Part shown: piece after piece, positions 17,285 to 25,856 of the stretch
Layout: each line of letters opens with the position of its first letter
How positions within the stretch are numbered: the stretch's first letter is position 1
Assembly (NCBI RefSeq): GCF_015690355.1
Contig: NZ_JADPRT010000003.1
Span: 336,464 to 400,463 of the forward strand
Direction: 5' to 3'
Source of the DNA: Streptacidiphilus fuscans
GTDB lineage: Bacteria; Actinomycetota; Actinomycetes; Streptomycetales; Streptomycetaceae
Length of the DNA stretch: 64,000 bases
Position numbers and translations under genes: made by a program
Notes under the pieces: model-generated
What the model saw: only the letters and a program-made list of their open reading frames with translations
Databases searched by the model: none
What the model was told of the DNA's origin: nothing

Positions 17285-20200
17285 TCAGCTCTGCGCCATG
17301 TCCACAAACCGCGAGTAGTGCCCCTGGAACGCCACCGTGATCGTGGCCGTCGGACCGTTACGGTGCTTGGCCACGATCAGGTCCGCCTCACCCGCACGTG
17401 GGGACTCCTTCTCGTACGCGTCCTCGCGGTGCAGCAGGATGACCATGTCCGCGTCCTGCTCAATGCTGTTGTGCAGGATGACCCCGTCCGCGATGAAGTT
17501 GTGCGTCCCGAGCACCGTCGCATCGAAGACGGGCTGTTCACCCAGCGACTCGATCTCGACGATCCGGTCCCAGGCCACATCGCTGGTGGCCAGCAGGTCC
17601 AGCTCGGCGTCCTGCAGGATGCTCGCCACCCGGGCAAGACGCTGCCTGCTCGGCGCTGACTTGTACAGCGAACTGCCGCAGTACGCCGTGCCCAACTGCT
17701 GCTGGAAGGCGCGCGTGGTGACAGATCGTTCCACCATGGCCTCACGCACACGGTCCCAGACCTGGACCGGAATGGTGTCCAGATTGGTGTTGGCGGCCAC
17801 TGCGGCAAGCCGGTACAGGGCAGCCCCGACGCGCTCGCCGCGCGCGCCGTGCACCCCGACGTCGTGAAGGAAGAGGCGCTGGTCCGTCACGCCGGAGACG
17901 TCGACCGTCCACCCTGGCCGACCCTTGGTGTTGCCGACCGCCCTGAGTCGGGCCTGCACATCGACGCGGAGCAGCAACTGCTGCAGATCCCGCGCCAAAC
18001 GCTCCGACGTGGTCGTGTAGTAGACACGCACCGCGCCGGAGTTGGAGACCGTGACCGACCCGTCCGTCGCCCACAGGTGGCGCAGGAACAGACGGATCTG
18101 CTCGTCGGGAAGCCCGAACACCTCCGCCGGAAGGAACTTCTCGTGCGCACGCTTGCCGTACAGACCGAACCGGTCCAGCCACGCCGCGATCGGATTGCGG
18201 CGACCGTGCGTCAGGTGGTGCGGGGACGGCAGGTAGACATGCGACCAGGTGCCCTGCGCAACGCGGCGCGGGGTGATGCCGAAGTGCGCGGCAGCCTGCT
18301 CCACGGCGGCCAGGTTGGCCGGATCCGCGCTGGTGTAGTGGATCGGCTGCCTGGGCGCTACGCACCCGTCACCCAGCAGGTGCGCCAGCATGACCACCTC
18401 GGCGTCGGCCCACGCCACGACCGATGACGGAGCGGGCATCTTGCGGGGCGTCGCCACACGGGTGTCCACGGCCAGCTCACCCAGTGGCTTCCACCCGTCA
18501 TACGTGAGGAACGGGTGGTTGGCCGTCGCCTCCACCACCCGGCCCGAGGCGAGCCGCACCCGGAAGACCTCCTTGGTGCCGCTCGGGAACGCGTGCGTCA
18601 AGGTCCTCGGCACCAGGCACAGCCGCTCGTCCACCGACCACACCGGGATGTCCCGGGCACCGGTGGCCAGCAGCTCCCCGATGGTCACCTCGGCCCCGGT
18701 GTCGGCCCGCAGCAGCCGCGTGGACGCGGGAACACAGCCCGACTCACGCAGGTCGGAGACCATCGGCCGCTTGTCGGTGCGCTGCTCGGGACCACGGTTC
18801 AGCTGCGACAGCGCGATGACCGGCAGCTCCAGCTCCTTGGCCAGCAGCTTGAGGTTTCGGGACATCTCCGAGACCTCCTGCTGCCGGCTCTCGGCCCGCC
18901 GCGAGCCGCCGTTCTGCATCAGCTGGAGGTAGTCGATGACCACCAACCGCAGGTCGTTGCGCTGCTTGAGGCGACGGCACTTGGCCCGGATCTCCATCAT
19001 CGACAGGTTCGGCGAATCGTCGATGTAGAGCGGCGAGTCGTTCAGGTCCTGCATCCGGCGCGCCAGACGCGTCCAGTCCTCGTCCGTCATGGCGCCCGTA
19101 CGCATGTGGTGCAGCGCGACCCTCGCCTCCGCGGAGAGCAGACGCATGGCGATCTCGTTGCGCCCCATCTCCAGGGAGAAGAAGACGCTCGGGATCTTGT
19201 GCTTGATCGAGGCGGAACGCGCGAAGTCCAGCGCCAGCGTGGAGTTGTGGACGACGATGTCGTCCGCGACGAAGTTGTGCGTGCCGTCCACCGTGAGGTC
19301 GAAGACCTCTGCCTCACCCGCCGGGGTCACCGACTCGATCCGGTCCCACTGCACGTCGGACGTGGCGATGTCGGCGAGCGTCTGCGACTCCAACGCCTTT
19401 GCCAGCTCCAGCAACCGGTGACGGCTGAGCTGCTGGCCGACATGCCAGTTGTGGTTGCGCGGGCGTCCCGTCCTGGCGCTGATCTCGGCCCAACTGCGGT
19501 CGCCCTTCTCGGCCTTGATCAGCTCCCAGACCTCTCCGGGGATCAGGTCGAGGTTCGGCTGACCGACCCGCTCGCCACAGGCCGCCAGCACCTCCTCGAC
19601 CTGCCGCTCCTTGGAGAAGATCCCGACCCGCGCGGCGAACGTGCGGATCTGGTCGATGTCATGGATCAGCACCTGGAACGCGGGCCGCCGCTCGCCCTGG
19701 TACGCCACGGTCCGCTCGACGACCTTCGCCACGATCCCGAGCCGCAGCAACAGGTGCGCGACATCGCGAGCGAGCCGCTCGCTGACCGAGCAGTACCCGA
19801 TCTGGGGCTGGTTGCCTGGCTCGGAGACCGACGCCCAGCCGTCGGTCGCGTAGAGACGCGAGAGGAAGAGCGCGATCTGCGCCTCGGGGAGGCGAAAGAT
19901 GTCGCCGGGGATGAACTTGGTGTGGCTGTTCGTCCCCATCAGCCCCCATGCCTTCAGCCGCAAGGTCAGCTGGTTGGCGCCCGGTACCGCGGAGGTGAAA
20001 TTCACCCGGCACGGATGAACGTGGTCCTTCACCCCGCTGCGGGGGCAGTCGGCATCACTACAAGGCCGGTCGACGGACAGAACGGGCCGGACCAACAGCT
20101 CTCGTGCCCACGCGGAGGCGTCCTGTCGAATGGTCTCGGAACAGGCCGTCAGCTCCGGTGTGGCCCGACAGAGCGAACCGTCACCCAACAGATAACCCGT

Positions 20201-21454
20201 CAGGGCGATCAATGCACTGGGCAATTCGAGGGAAGGCTCTCCCGGAAGGGTGCGAGGAACGGCGATCCGGTCGCCAACACGCAGTTCCTCCAGCGGAACC
20301 CACCCTCGGAAGGTTCGGAACGGATGGTTGCCGGTGGCCGTCGTCTCTCGGCCGAGCTGGGTGCGGAGCCGGAACACCGGCCTGATGCCGTTGGGGATGT
20401 AGTCGGACGGCGTGACCGTCTGGAAGCGCCCGTTCTCACCAAGAGTGTGGATCTCGAGTCGCTCGCCCGCCCGCCCCCGTGCAACGAACTCGGCGATGCT
20501 GATCCGCTCGCCCGTCAGGGAGTTGACTACTTGACATGCACCCGCCAAACATTTACCCATGGCGGGCCTCGCCGCGACCACGATCATCTGGCCCGGGTGG
20601 AGTCCATTGGTCAGCGAGTCGAGGTCGGCGAAGCCGGTCGGGACGCCCGACATCTGGCCGCTGCGGGAGCCGATGGACTCGATCTCGTCGAGGGCGCCCT
20701 CCATGATGTCGCCGAGGGGGGCGTAGTCCTCGTTCGTGCGCTGCTCGGTGACCGCGTAGATCTCCGACTGGGCGCGGTTGACGATCTCGTCGACGTCGCC
20801 CTCCGCCGCGTAGCCCATGCCGGCGATGCGGGTGCCGGCCTCGACCAGGCGGCGGAGGACCGCGCGCTCGTGGACGATCTCGGCGTAGTACTCGGCGTTG
20901 GCGGCCGTCGGGACGGAGTTGACCAGGGTGTGCAGGTAGGACGGGCCGCCGACGCGGGTGATCTCGCCGCGCTTGACCAGCTCGCTGGCGACCGTGATCG
21001 GGTCGGCCGGCTCGCCGCGGGCGTAGAGGTCGAGGATGGCGCCGTGGATCAGCTCGTGGGCGGGGCGGTAGTAGTCGCCGGGCTTGAGGACCTCGACCAC
21101 GTCGGCGATGGCGTCCTTGGAGAGCAGCATGCCGCCCAGAACGGACTGCTCGGCGGCGATGTCCTGCGGCGGGACGCGCTCGTAGGCGGCCTCGTCCGCG
21201 CTCCTGCCGGAGCCCGAGCCGGAACCAGCACCGGAACCGAAGGACGAGCCGCTGTCACGGCCGCCCCGCCCGTCACGGTCGCGGTCGCCGCCGCCACCGC
21301 CTGGCCCGTCGTCCCGTCGGCGCGAGAACGGCAGCCGGTCGCCCGCACCGCCGGAGCCCTGCGCGGCGGTCCCGGAGGGGGACGGGGACCAGTCGTCGTC
21401 CGGCGGCGGAGGCACGTCGTCAAAGCCTCCGTCGTCGTACGGTGCCCCGCTCAT
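17285..21454 (-). CDS. dnaB: Replicative DNA helicase DnaB with two inteins
   Basis: The ATG at 21454 is preceded by GGGAGGGCGG; the 1389-residue precursor gives 530 extein residues after removing two inteins of 436 and 423 residues. A disordered N-terminal extension (Gly/Ser/Asp-rich) precedes the primase-binding domain (QSVLGGMLLSKDAI). The RecA-like ATPase core contains ARPAMGK, where intein 1 interrupts the P-loop before Ser, and Walker B VVIDYLQLM. Intein 2 sits in DLRESG, before SIEQDAD. Without both splices the helicase would be non-functional, so splicing is essential. The intein-free halves are typical actinobacterial DnaB. Neighbour ribosomal and ssb genes follow across the MATE gene. 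Confidence 0.97.
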   Translation of the reverse strand: MSGAPYDDGGFDDVPPPPDDDWSPSPSGTAAQGSGGAGDRLPFSRRRDDGPGGGGGDRDRDGRGGRDSGSSFGSGAGSGSGSGRSADEAAYERVPPQDIAAEQSVLGGMLLSKDAIADVVEVLKPGDYYRPAHELIHGAILDLYARGEPADPITVASELVKRGEITRVGGPSYLHTLVNSVPTAANAEYYAEIVHERAVLRRLVEAGTRIAGMGYAAEGDVDEIVNRAQSEIYAVTEQRTNEDYAPLGDIMEGALDEIESIGSRSGQMSGVPTGFADLDSLTNGLHPGQMIVVAARPAMGKCLAGACQVVNSLTGERISIAEFVARGRAGERLEIHTLGENGRFQTVTPSDYIPNGIRPVFRLRTQLGRETTATGNHPFRTFRGWVPLEELRVGDRIAVPRTLPGEPSLELPSALIALTGYLLGDGSLCRATPELTACSETIRQDASAWARELLVRPVLSVDRPCSDADCPRSGVKDHVHPCRVNFTSAVPGANQLTLRLKAWGLMGTNSHTKFIPGDIFRLPEAQIALFLSRLYATDGWASVSEPGNQPQIGYCSVSERLARDVAHLLLRLGIVAKVVERTVAYQGERRPAFQVLIHDIDQIRTFAARVGIFSKERQVEEVLAACGERVGQPNLDLIPGEVWELIKAEKGDRSWAEISARTGRPRNHNWHVGQQLSRHRLLELAKALESQTLADIATSDVQWDRIESVTPAGEAEVFDLTVDGTHNFVADDIVVHNSTLALDFARSASIKHKIPSVFFSLEMGRNEIAMRLLSAEARVALHHMRTGAMTDEDWTRLARRMQDLNDSPLYIDDSPNLSMMEIRAKCRRLKQRNDLRLVVIDYLQLMQNGGSRRAESRQQEVSEMSRNLKLLAKELELPVIALSQLNRGPEQRTDKRPMVSDLRESGCVPASTRLLRADTGAEVTIGELLATGARDIPVWSVDERLCLVPRTLTHAFPSGTKEVFRVRLASGRVVEATANHPFLTYDGWKPLGELAVDTRVATPRKMPAPSSVVAWADAEVVMLAHLLGDGCVAPRQPIHYTSADPANLAAVEQAAAHFGITPRRVAQGTWSHVYLPSPHHLTHGRRNPIAAWLDRFGLYGKRAHEKFLPAEVFGLPDEQIRLFLRHLWATDGSVTVSNSGAVRVYYTTTSERLARDLQQLLLRVDVQARLRAVGNTKGRPGWTVDVSGVTDQRLFLHDVGVHGARGERVGAALYRLAAVAANTNLDTIPVQVWDRVREAMVERSVTTRAFQQQLGTAYCGSSLYKSAPSRQRLARVASILQDAELDLLATSDVAWDRIVEIESLGEQPVFDATVLGTHNFIADGVILHNSIEQDADMVILLHREDAYEKESPRAGEADLIVAKHRNGPTATITVAFQGHYSRFVDMAQS
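17468..18736 (-). other. DnaB intein 2 (DLRESG/SIEQD site), with LAGLIDADG endonuclease
   Basis: 423 residues. Cys1 is TGT at 18734-18736, after RESG; the last residue is Asn (AAC at 17468-17470), followed by Ser of SIEQDAD. Motifs: TANHPFLTYDG (block B), LAHLLGDGCV and LRHLWATDGSV (endonuclease), and GTHNFIADGVILHN (C-terminal block). The last stretch (SDVAWDRI...VFDATV) is clearly related to the corresponding part of intein 1, so the two are paralogous. The same insertion site is known for the Synechocystis DnaB intein. Confidence 0.92.
19244..20551 (-). other. DnaB intein 1 (P-loop site), with LAGLIDADG endonuclease
   Basis: 436 residues. Cys1 is TGT at 20549-20551 after MGK, and the last residue Asn is AAC at 19244-19246 (VVHN), followed by the +1 Ser of the P-loop. 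Block B is TGNHPF, and the C-terminal block contains VDGTHNFVADDIVVHN. Endonuclease motifs are GYLLGDGS and LSRLYATDG with both Asp residues retained. A cysteine and histidine group (CSDADCP, HVHPC) may bind zinc. Codons such as AAA, TGT and TTG cluster at the N-junction and are unlike the surrounding GC-rich coding. Confidence 0.92.
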
Positions 21455-21553
21455 CGGTGCCGCCCTCCCGTGCCCGACCCACCGTGGGCCGAGCCTCCGA
21501 ACCTTGCTGTAGCGCTCCATTCAACGGCACCGGTCTGACAATGGCCAAGACGG

Positions 21554-21641
21554 TTATCCACAGGGCATGTGGATGAAGGCGCATCAACTGTGGACAACTG
21601 CCCGGATCCTGTGCACGACGCGGGGGACAACCTGTGGACAA
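21554..21641. promoter_or_regulatory. DnaA-box cluster upstream of dnaB
   Basis: TTATCCACA (21554-21562), TGTGGACAA (21589-21597) and TGTGGACAA (21633-21641) are close to the consensus TTGTCCACA in both orientations. A TGTGGATGA at about 21817 is a further weak match. The dnaB-MATE divergent gap is 384 bp and otherwise empty; the cluster suggests DnaA control of dnaB. Confidence 0.7.
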
Positions 21642-21838
21642 CGCTGCCGACATCTGTTGCCACCCGCACTGACCTGCGATGATTATCCCCGCCGCCCGTG
21701 CAGGAGAAAAACTTCACAACACGCCCGAAGATCATGACAAACGGTGTACAGGTGGCTGCTCCACGCAGCGGAACCCTGCTCGCCGTAATGAGCAAAAGCA
21801 CATTGAACCTATTACCTGTGGATGACTACGGTAGGACC

Positions 21839-23146
21839 ATGCGACTGCGCCCCCACGACCGGGAGATCCTCACCCTCGCCGTCCCGGCCTTCGGCGCACT
21901 CATCGCCGAACCGCTCTTCCTGATGGCCGACTCCGCCATCGTCGGCCACCTCGGCACGGCCCAGCTGGCCGGTCTCGGGGTCTCCGCGGCACTGCTGGCC
22001 ACGCTGGTCAACGTCTTCGTCTTCCTCGCCTACGCCACCACCTCGGCCGTGGCCCGGCGGATCGGCTCGGGTGACCGTCGGGCCGCCGTCCAGCAGGGCA
22101 TCGACGGCATCTGGCTGGCGCTGTTGATCTCCGTCGTGGTGGTCGCCGCGGCCGTGCCGCTCGCCCGCCCGATCGTCGACCTGTTCGGCGCCTCCTCCAG
22201 CGCCGCGCCCTACGCCGTCGACTACCTGCGGGTCAGCAGCTTCGGCATCCCGGCCATGCTGATCGTGCTGGCCGCCACGGGCGTGCTGCGCGGCCTGCAG
22301 GACACCCGCACCCCGCTGGTCGTGGCCGTGGCCGGTTTCTCCGCCAACCTGCTGCTCAACCTGACCCTGGTCTACGGCGCGGGCCTGGGCATCCGGGGCT
22401 CGGCGCTCGGCACGGTCGTCGCCCAGTGGGGCATGGCCGCCGCCTACCTGACGGTGGTCCTGCGCGGCGCCCGCCGCACCGGCGCCAGCCTGACCCCGGA
22501 CGTGTCCGGGATACGCGCCAGTGCCACCGCCGGAGTGCCGTTGCTGGTACGGACGTTGAGCCTGCGCGCGATCCTGCTGATCGCCACGGCGGTCGCCGCC
22601 CGGCTCGGCAACACCGCCATCGCCTCGCACCAGGTCGCCATGTCGCTGTGGAGCTTCCTGGCCTTCGCCCTGGACGCGATCGCCATCGCCGGGCAGGCCC
22701 TGATCGGCCGCTGCCTGGGCGCGGGCGACGTGGCGGGCGCGCGGGCGGCGACCCGGCGGATGGTGCAGTGGGGCGTCGGCACCGGCGCGGTGCTGGGCGC
22801 CCTGCTGATCGTCGCTCAGCCGCTCTACCTGCCGCTGTTCACCTCCGATCCGGGGGTGCAGCGGCAGTTGCTGCCGGTGCTCGTGGTGGCGGGGGTGATG
22901 CAGCCGGTCTGCGGCGTGGTGTTCGTGCTGGACGGCGTCCTGATGGGCGCGGGCGACGGCCCGTACCTGGCCTGGGCGATGCTGGCGACGCTGGCCCTGT
23001 ACGCCCCGGTGGCGCTCGCTTTCGGCACGCGGGGGCTGGTCGGCCTCTGGGGCGCGATCGGCTTCGCCATGGTGGTCCGGATGGTCTCCATGGCCCTCCG
23101 CGCCCGCACCGGCGCCTGGCTGGTCACCGGAGCGGTCCGCGCCTGA
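21839..23146 (+). CDS. MATE-family multidrug efflux transporter
   Basis: 435 residues from the ATG at 21839, with GGTAGGA upstream. The sequence has 12 hydrophobic helices, and MATE signatures in the first helix pair (PAFGALIAEPLFLMADSAIVG) and the second half (TAIASHQVAMSLWSFLAFALDAI). Transport is drug or metabolite export coupled to H+ or Na+. The upstream frame could be extended, but this ATG agrees with family length. It is divergent from dnaB. Confidence 0.93.
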   Translation: MRLRPHDREILTLAVPAFGALIAEPLFLMADSAIVGHLGTAQLAGLGVSAALLATLVNVFVFLAYATTSAVARRIGSGDRRAAVQQGIDGIWLALLISVVVVAAAVPLARPIVDLFGASSSAAPYAVDYLRVSSFGIPAMLIVLAATGVLRGLQDTRTPLVVAVAGFSANLLLNLTLVYGAGLGIRGSALGTVVAQWGMAAAYLTVVLRGARRTGASLTPDVSGIRASATAGVPLLVRTLSLRAILLIATAVAARLGNTAIASHQVAMSLWSFLAFALDAIAIAGQALIGRCLGAGDVAGARAATRRMVQWGVGTGAVLGALLIVAQPLYLPLFTSDPGVQRQLLPVLVVAGVMQPVCGVVFVLDGVLMGAGDGPYLAWAMLATLALYAPVALAFGTRGLVGLWGAIGFAMVVRMVSMALRARTGAWLVTGAVRA

Positions 23147-23235
23147 CGCGCGGGGCCGCTGACGCAAGAGCGCTGACCACAAGAGCGCCGGTGCAGGAGC
23201 GTCGGTGCGAAGACGCTGACGCAGGAGCGCATGCA

Positions 23236-23269
23236 AAAGGGGCGCGGGGTGGAAACCCCGCGCCCCTTT
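23236..23269. terminator. Bidirectional hairpin between MATE gene and rplI
   Basis: AAAGGGGCGCGGGG (23236-23249) and CCCCGCGCCCCTTT (23256-23269) form a perfect 14-bp stem with loop TGGAAA. It serves the rightward MATE gene and the leftward rplI end; a short T-rich segment follows on the plus strand. Confidence 0.88.
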
Positions 23270-23288
23270 CAGCTCAATTGAGCAATCG

Positions 23289-23735
23289 TCAGGCGGCGAC
23301 GACGTTGACGCTGATGGCAGCGGCAACCTCGGGGTGCAGCTTGACGGTGACCTGGTGGGCACCGGTGGTCTTGATCGGCGAGCCGATCTCGACGCGGCGC
23401 TTGTCGACCAGCGGGCCGTCGACGGCCTTGATGGCCTCGACGACGTCGCCCGGGGTCACCGAGCCGAACAGACGACCGGCGTCGCCCGCACGGACGGCCA
23501 GCTTGACGCTGAGCGCCTCCAGCTTGGCCTTGACCTCGTTGGCCTGCTCCAGAGTCTGGATCTCGTGGATCTTGCGGGCGCGACGGATCGCGTCCACGTC
23601 CTTCTGGCCACCCTTGGTCCAGCGGATGGCGAAGCCACGCGGGACCAGGTAGTTGCGGGCGTACCCGTCCTTGACCTCGACGATGTCGCCGGCGTTGCCG
23701 AGACCCGAGACCTCGTTGGTGAGGATGATCTTCAT
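23289..23735 (-). CDS. rplI: 50S ribosomal protein L9
   Basis: 148 residues of complete L9: N-domain [24 protein letters not shown] with PRGFAIRWT, a long linker helix, and the C-terminal domain [16 protein letters not shown]. The protein bridges neighbouring ribosomes at the base of the L1 stalk. AGGAGGGTGA lies upstream of the ATG at 23735. It is the last gene of the rpsF-ssb-rpsR-rplI operon. Confidence 0.98.
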   Translation of the reverse strand: MKIILTNEVSGLGNAGDIVEVKDGYARNYLVPRGFAIRWTKGGQKDVDAIRRARKIHEIQTLEQANEVKAKLEALSVKLAVRAGDAGRLFGSVTPGDVVEAIKAVDGPLVDKRRVEIGSPIKTTGAHQVTVKLHPEVAAAISVNVVAA

Positions 23736-23754
23736 GATTCGGTCACCCTCCTAT

Positions 23755-23991
23755 TCAGCGAGCGGTCGAGGTGTAGGGCAGCAGAGCGACCTCGCGGCTG
23801 TTCTTCACAGCCGTGGCCACGTCGCGCTGGTGCTGGGTGCAGTTGCCGGTGACCCGGCGGGCGCGGATCTTCCCACGGTCGGAGATGAACTTGCGAAGCA
23901 GGTTCGTGTCCTTGTAGTCGACGTAGGTGATCTTGTCCTTGCAGAAGACGCAAACCTTCTTCTTGGGCTTGCGCACGGGCGGCTTCGCCAT
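23755..23991 (-). CDS. rpsR: 30S ribosomal protein S18
   Basis: 78 residues, with the zinc-type CxxC (VCVFCKDK) near the N-terminus and a further Cys in [11 protein letters not shown]. This is the zinc-containing form; Streptomyces often has a zinc-free paralogue elsewhere. It is 19 bp upstream of rplI and 76 bp after ssb on the same strand. RBS GGAG precedes the ATG at 23991. Confidence 0.98.
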   Translation of the reverse strand: MAKPPVRKPKKKVCVFCKDKITYVDYKDTNLLRKFISDRGKIRARRVTGNCTQHQRDVATAVKNSREVALLPYTSTAR

Positions 23992-24067
23992 CGTGTACTC
24001 CAGTGTTCGTGATCAAGTCGTGGTGCAGCGCGCCCGAGCATCGGGGCGCTGCGGTACTGAGCGCTGC

Positions 24068-24661
24068 TTAGAAAGGAGGCTCGTCCGAGAAGCCGCCGCC
24101 GGCCGGGGCACCCCAGCCGCCGCCGCTGCCACCCTGCTGACCGCCGCCCGCCGGGGCGCTGGACGCCCAGGGGTCGTCGGCCGGGCCGGACTGCGGGGCG
24201 CCTCCGCCCCAGCTGCCGCCGCCCTGCTGGCCACCGCCGCCGCCGTAATTACCGCCCTGCTGACCGCCGAAGCCGCCACCGCCGCCGCCACCGGAGCGCT
24301 GGGCCCGGGTGACCTTCGCGGTGGCCGAGCGCAGGCTCGGACCGACCTCGTCGACCTCGACCTCGAAGACGGTCCGCTTCTCGCCTTCCTTGGTCTCGTA
24401 CGAGCGCTGACGCAGACGGCCCTGCACAATGACGCGCATGCCGCGCTGCAGCGACTCGGCCACGTTCTCCGCGGGCTGCCGCCAGACGTTGCACGTGAGG
24501 AAGAGGCTCTCGCCGTCCTTCCACTCGTTGGTCTGGCGGTCGAAGGTGCGGGGGGTCGACGCGATGCGGAACTTCGCGACGGCCGCACCCGACGGGGTGA
24601 ACCGCAGCTCGGGGTCGTCGACAAGGTTGCCGACAAGGGTGATGACGGTCTCGCCTGCCAT
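24068..24661 (-). CDS. ssb: Single-stranded DNA-binding protein
   Basis: 197 residues. The OB-fold (residues 1-115) begins [20 protein letters not shown], followed by a glycine-rich flexible linker ([15 protein letters not shown]) and the acidic tip DEPPF, which binds partner proteins. Essential in replication and repair. GAGAGG precedes the ATG at 24661. The second gene of the rpsF operon. Confidence 0.98.
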   Translation of the reverse strand: MAGETVITLVGNLVDDPELRFTPSGAAVAKFRIASTPRTFDRQTNEWKDGESLFLTCNVWRQPAENVAESLQRGMRVIVQGRLRQRSYETKEGEKRTVFEVEVDEVGPSLRSATAKVTRAQRSGGGGGGGFGGQQGGNYGGGGGQQGGGSWGGGAPQSGPADDPWASSAPAGGGQQGGSGGGWGAPAGGGFSDEPPF

Positions 24662-24773
24662 GTTCGACCTCTCGGAGAGTCGTGGGGGGGGATTACGGGT
24701 GGTGCGGTGCTACCGGAACGTGCCTCCGGGGCCCTTCAGAAAGCAGGTGCGGGCCCGTGGAAAGCAGTGATGC

Positions 24774-25064
24774 TCAGTGGGTGTCCGGGCGCAGGACCTT
24801 GGTGCGCAGCACCTGCTCGCTCAGGTTGAGCTGACGGTCCAGCTCCTTGACGACAGCAGGCTCAGCCTTGATGTCGAGCACGGAGTAGATGCCCTCGGAC
24901 TGCTTCTTGATCTCGTACGCCAGGCGACGGCGTCCCCAGGTGTCGACCTTCTCCACCGAGCCGCCGCCGGTGCGGACGACGTTGGCGAAGGACTCGATCA
25001 GCGGGGAGACAGCGCGCTCTTCGACCGAAGGGTCGAGGATCACCATGACTTCGTAGTGACGCAT
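24774..25064 (-). CDS. rpsF: 30S ribosomal protein S6
   Basis: 96 residues from the ATG at 25064 with GAGGAGGTG upstream. S6 signatures are [11 protein letters not shown] at the N-terminus and [13 protein letters not shown] in the middle. First gene of the operon rpsF-ssb-rpsR-rplI. The 308-bp upstream gap to the divergent membrane protein gene contains no other gene. Confidence 0.97.
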   Translation of the reverse strand: MRHYEVMVILDPSVEERAVSPLIESFANVVRTGGGSVEKVDTWGRRRLAYEIKKQSEGIYSVLDIKAEPAVVKELDRQLNLSEQVLRTKVLRPDTH

Positions 25065-25372
25065 TGTGGAACCCACCTCCTCTGGACTCATGCGGCCACG
25101 GTCTTTCCGTGGCAGGAGGGTCTTCAATACACGTCGGCAACAGTAGTGGCCGCCACTGACAACGCCGTCCCGTGACGGCGACAAAAACTGTGCCAGGGAT
25201 GACAATGCCCGATACGACCACACCGGTGCAGACGGTCCAGCCTACAGGCACCCGATCGGGGGCTTGAAATCCACCCCCGTATCGCCGCAATCTGTACACA
25301 TCGGGTATGGACCGCACTACTGTGCGTAGTCAAACCGCTCCCGAGCATGACCTCCCGAAGGAGGCTGGTCCC

Positions 25373-25693
25373 ATGGCTCAGTCAACCGGCCAGCAGCAGC
25401 TCGCCCATCGGAACCCCCTGGCAACGCTGCTGAACACCGACGGCAAAGCGCATCCCCTGGAGAACACCCTCACCGCGGTGACCGCGGTCCTGGGCATCAT
25501 CGCCATCGCCACCTGCGCCTTCCGGAGCCTGCACGTGCTGGCGTCCTGGGCCGGTCTGATCGGTGTGATCACGGCAGGTGTCGCGCAGTACAAGTCCGCG
25601 ACCACGGCGGAGCGGTTCATCATCGTGGTCTTCGGCGGCGCGGCGGCGGTCGGCCTCGGTATCGGCCTGGCCCATGGCGGCCTCGTTCCCTGA
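25373..25693 (+). CDS. Small multi-pass membrane protein (conserved in Streptomyces)
   Basis: 106 residues from the ATG at 25373, with GAAGGAGG at 25357-25364. Three hydrophobic segments: about 30-47, 50-67 and 78-100. The genomic slot, between rpsF and a FemX-like gene, is conserved in Streptomyces. Function unknown. Confidence 0.8.
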   Translation: MAQSTGQQQLAHRNPLATLLNTDGKAHPLENTLTAVTAVLGIIAIATCAFRSLHVLASWAGLIGVITAGVAQYKSATTAERFIIVVFGGAAAVGLGIGLAHGGLVP

Positions 25694-25856
25694 GGGCGGA
25701 CGACCGGCGGTTACCCGCCGGTCACGGAAACCGCCCGAGCCGACGGCGGGGACGCCACCCGCACCACCCGTCGGCGCCATGTCGGCTCTATGGGGTGCTC
25801 CGGCTGGGCAGTAGGCTGCGCACTTGACGCGATCCATGCCCGAGGAGCACCCCCAC

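Noticed and set aside
18515..21538. Long open frame (about 1000 codons) on the plus strand opposite dnaB
   Set aside because: It is fully antisense to the well-supported dnaB gene, has no recognisable motifs, and reads as Arg/Asp/His/Gln-rich sequence typical of high-GC shadow frames.
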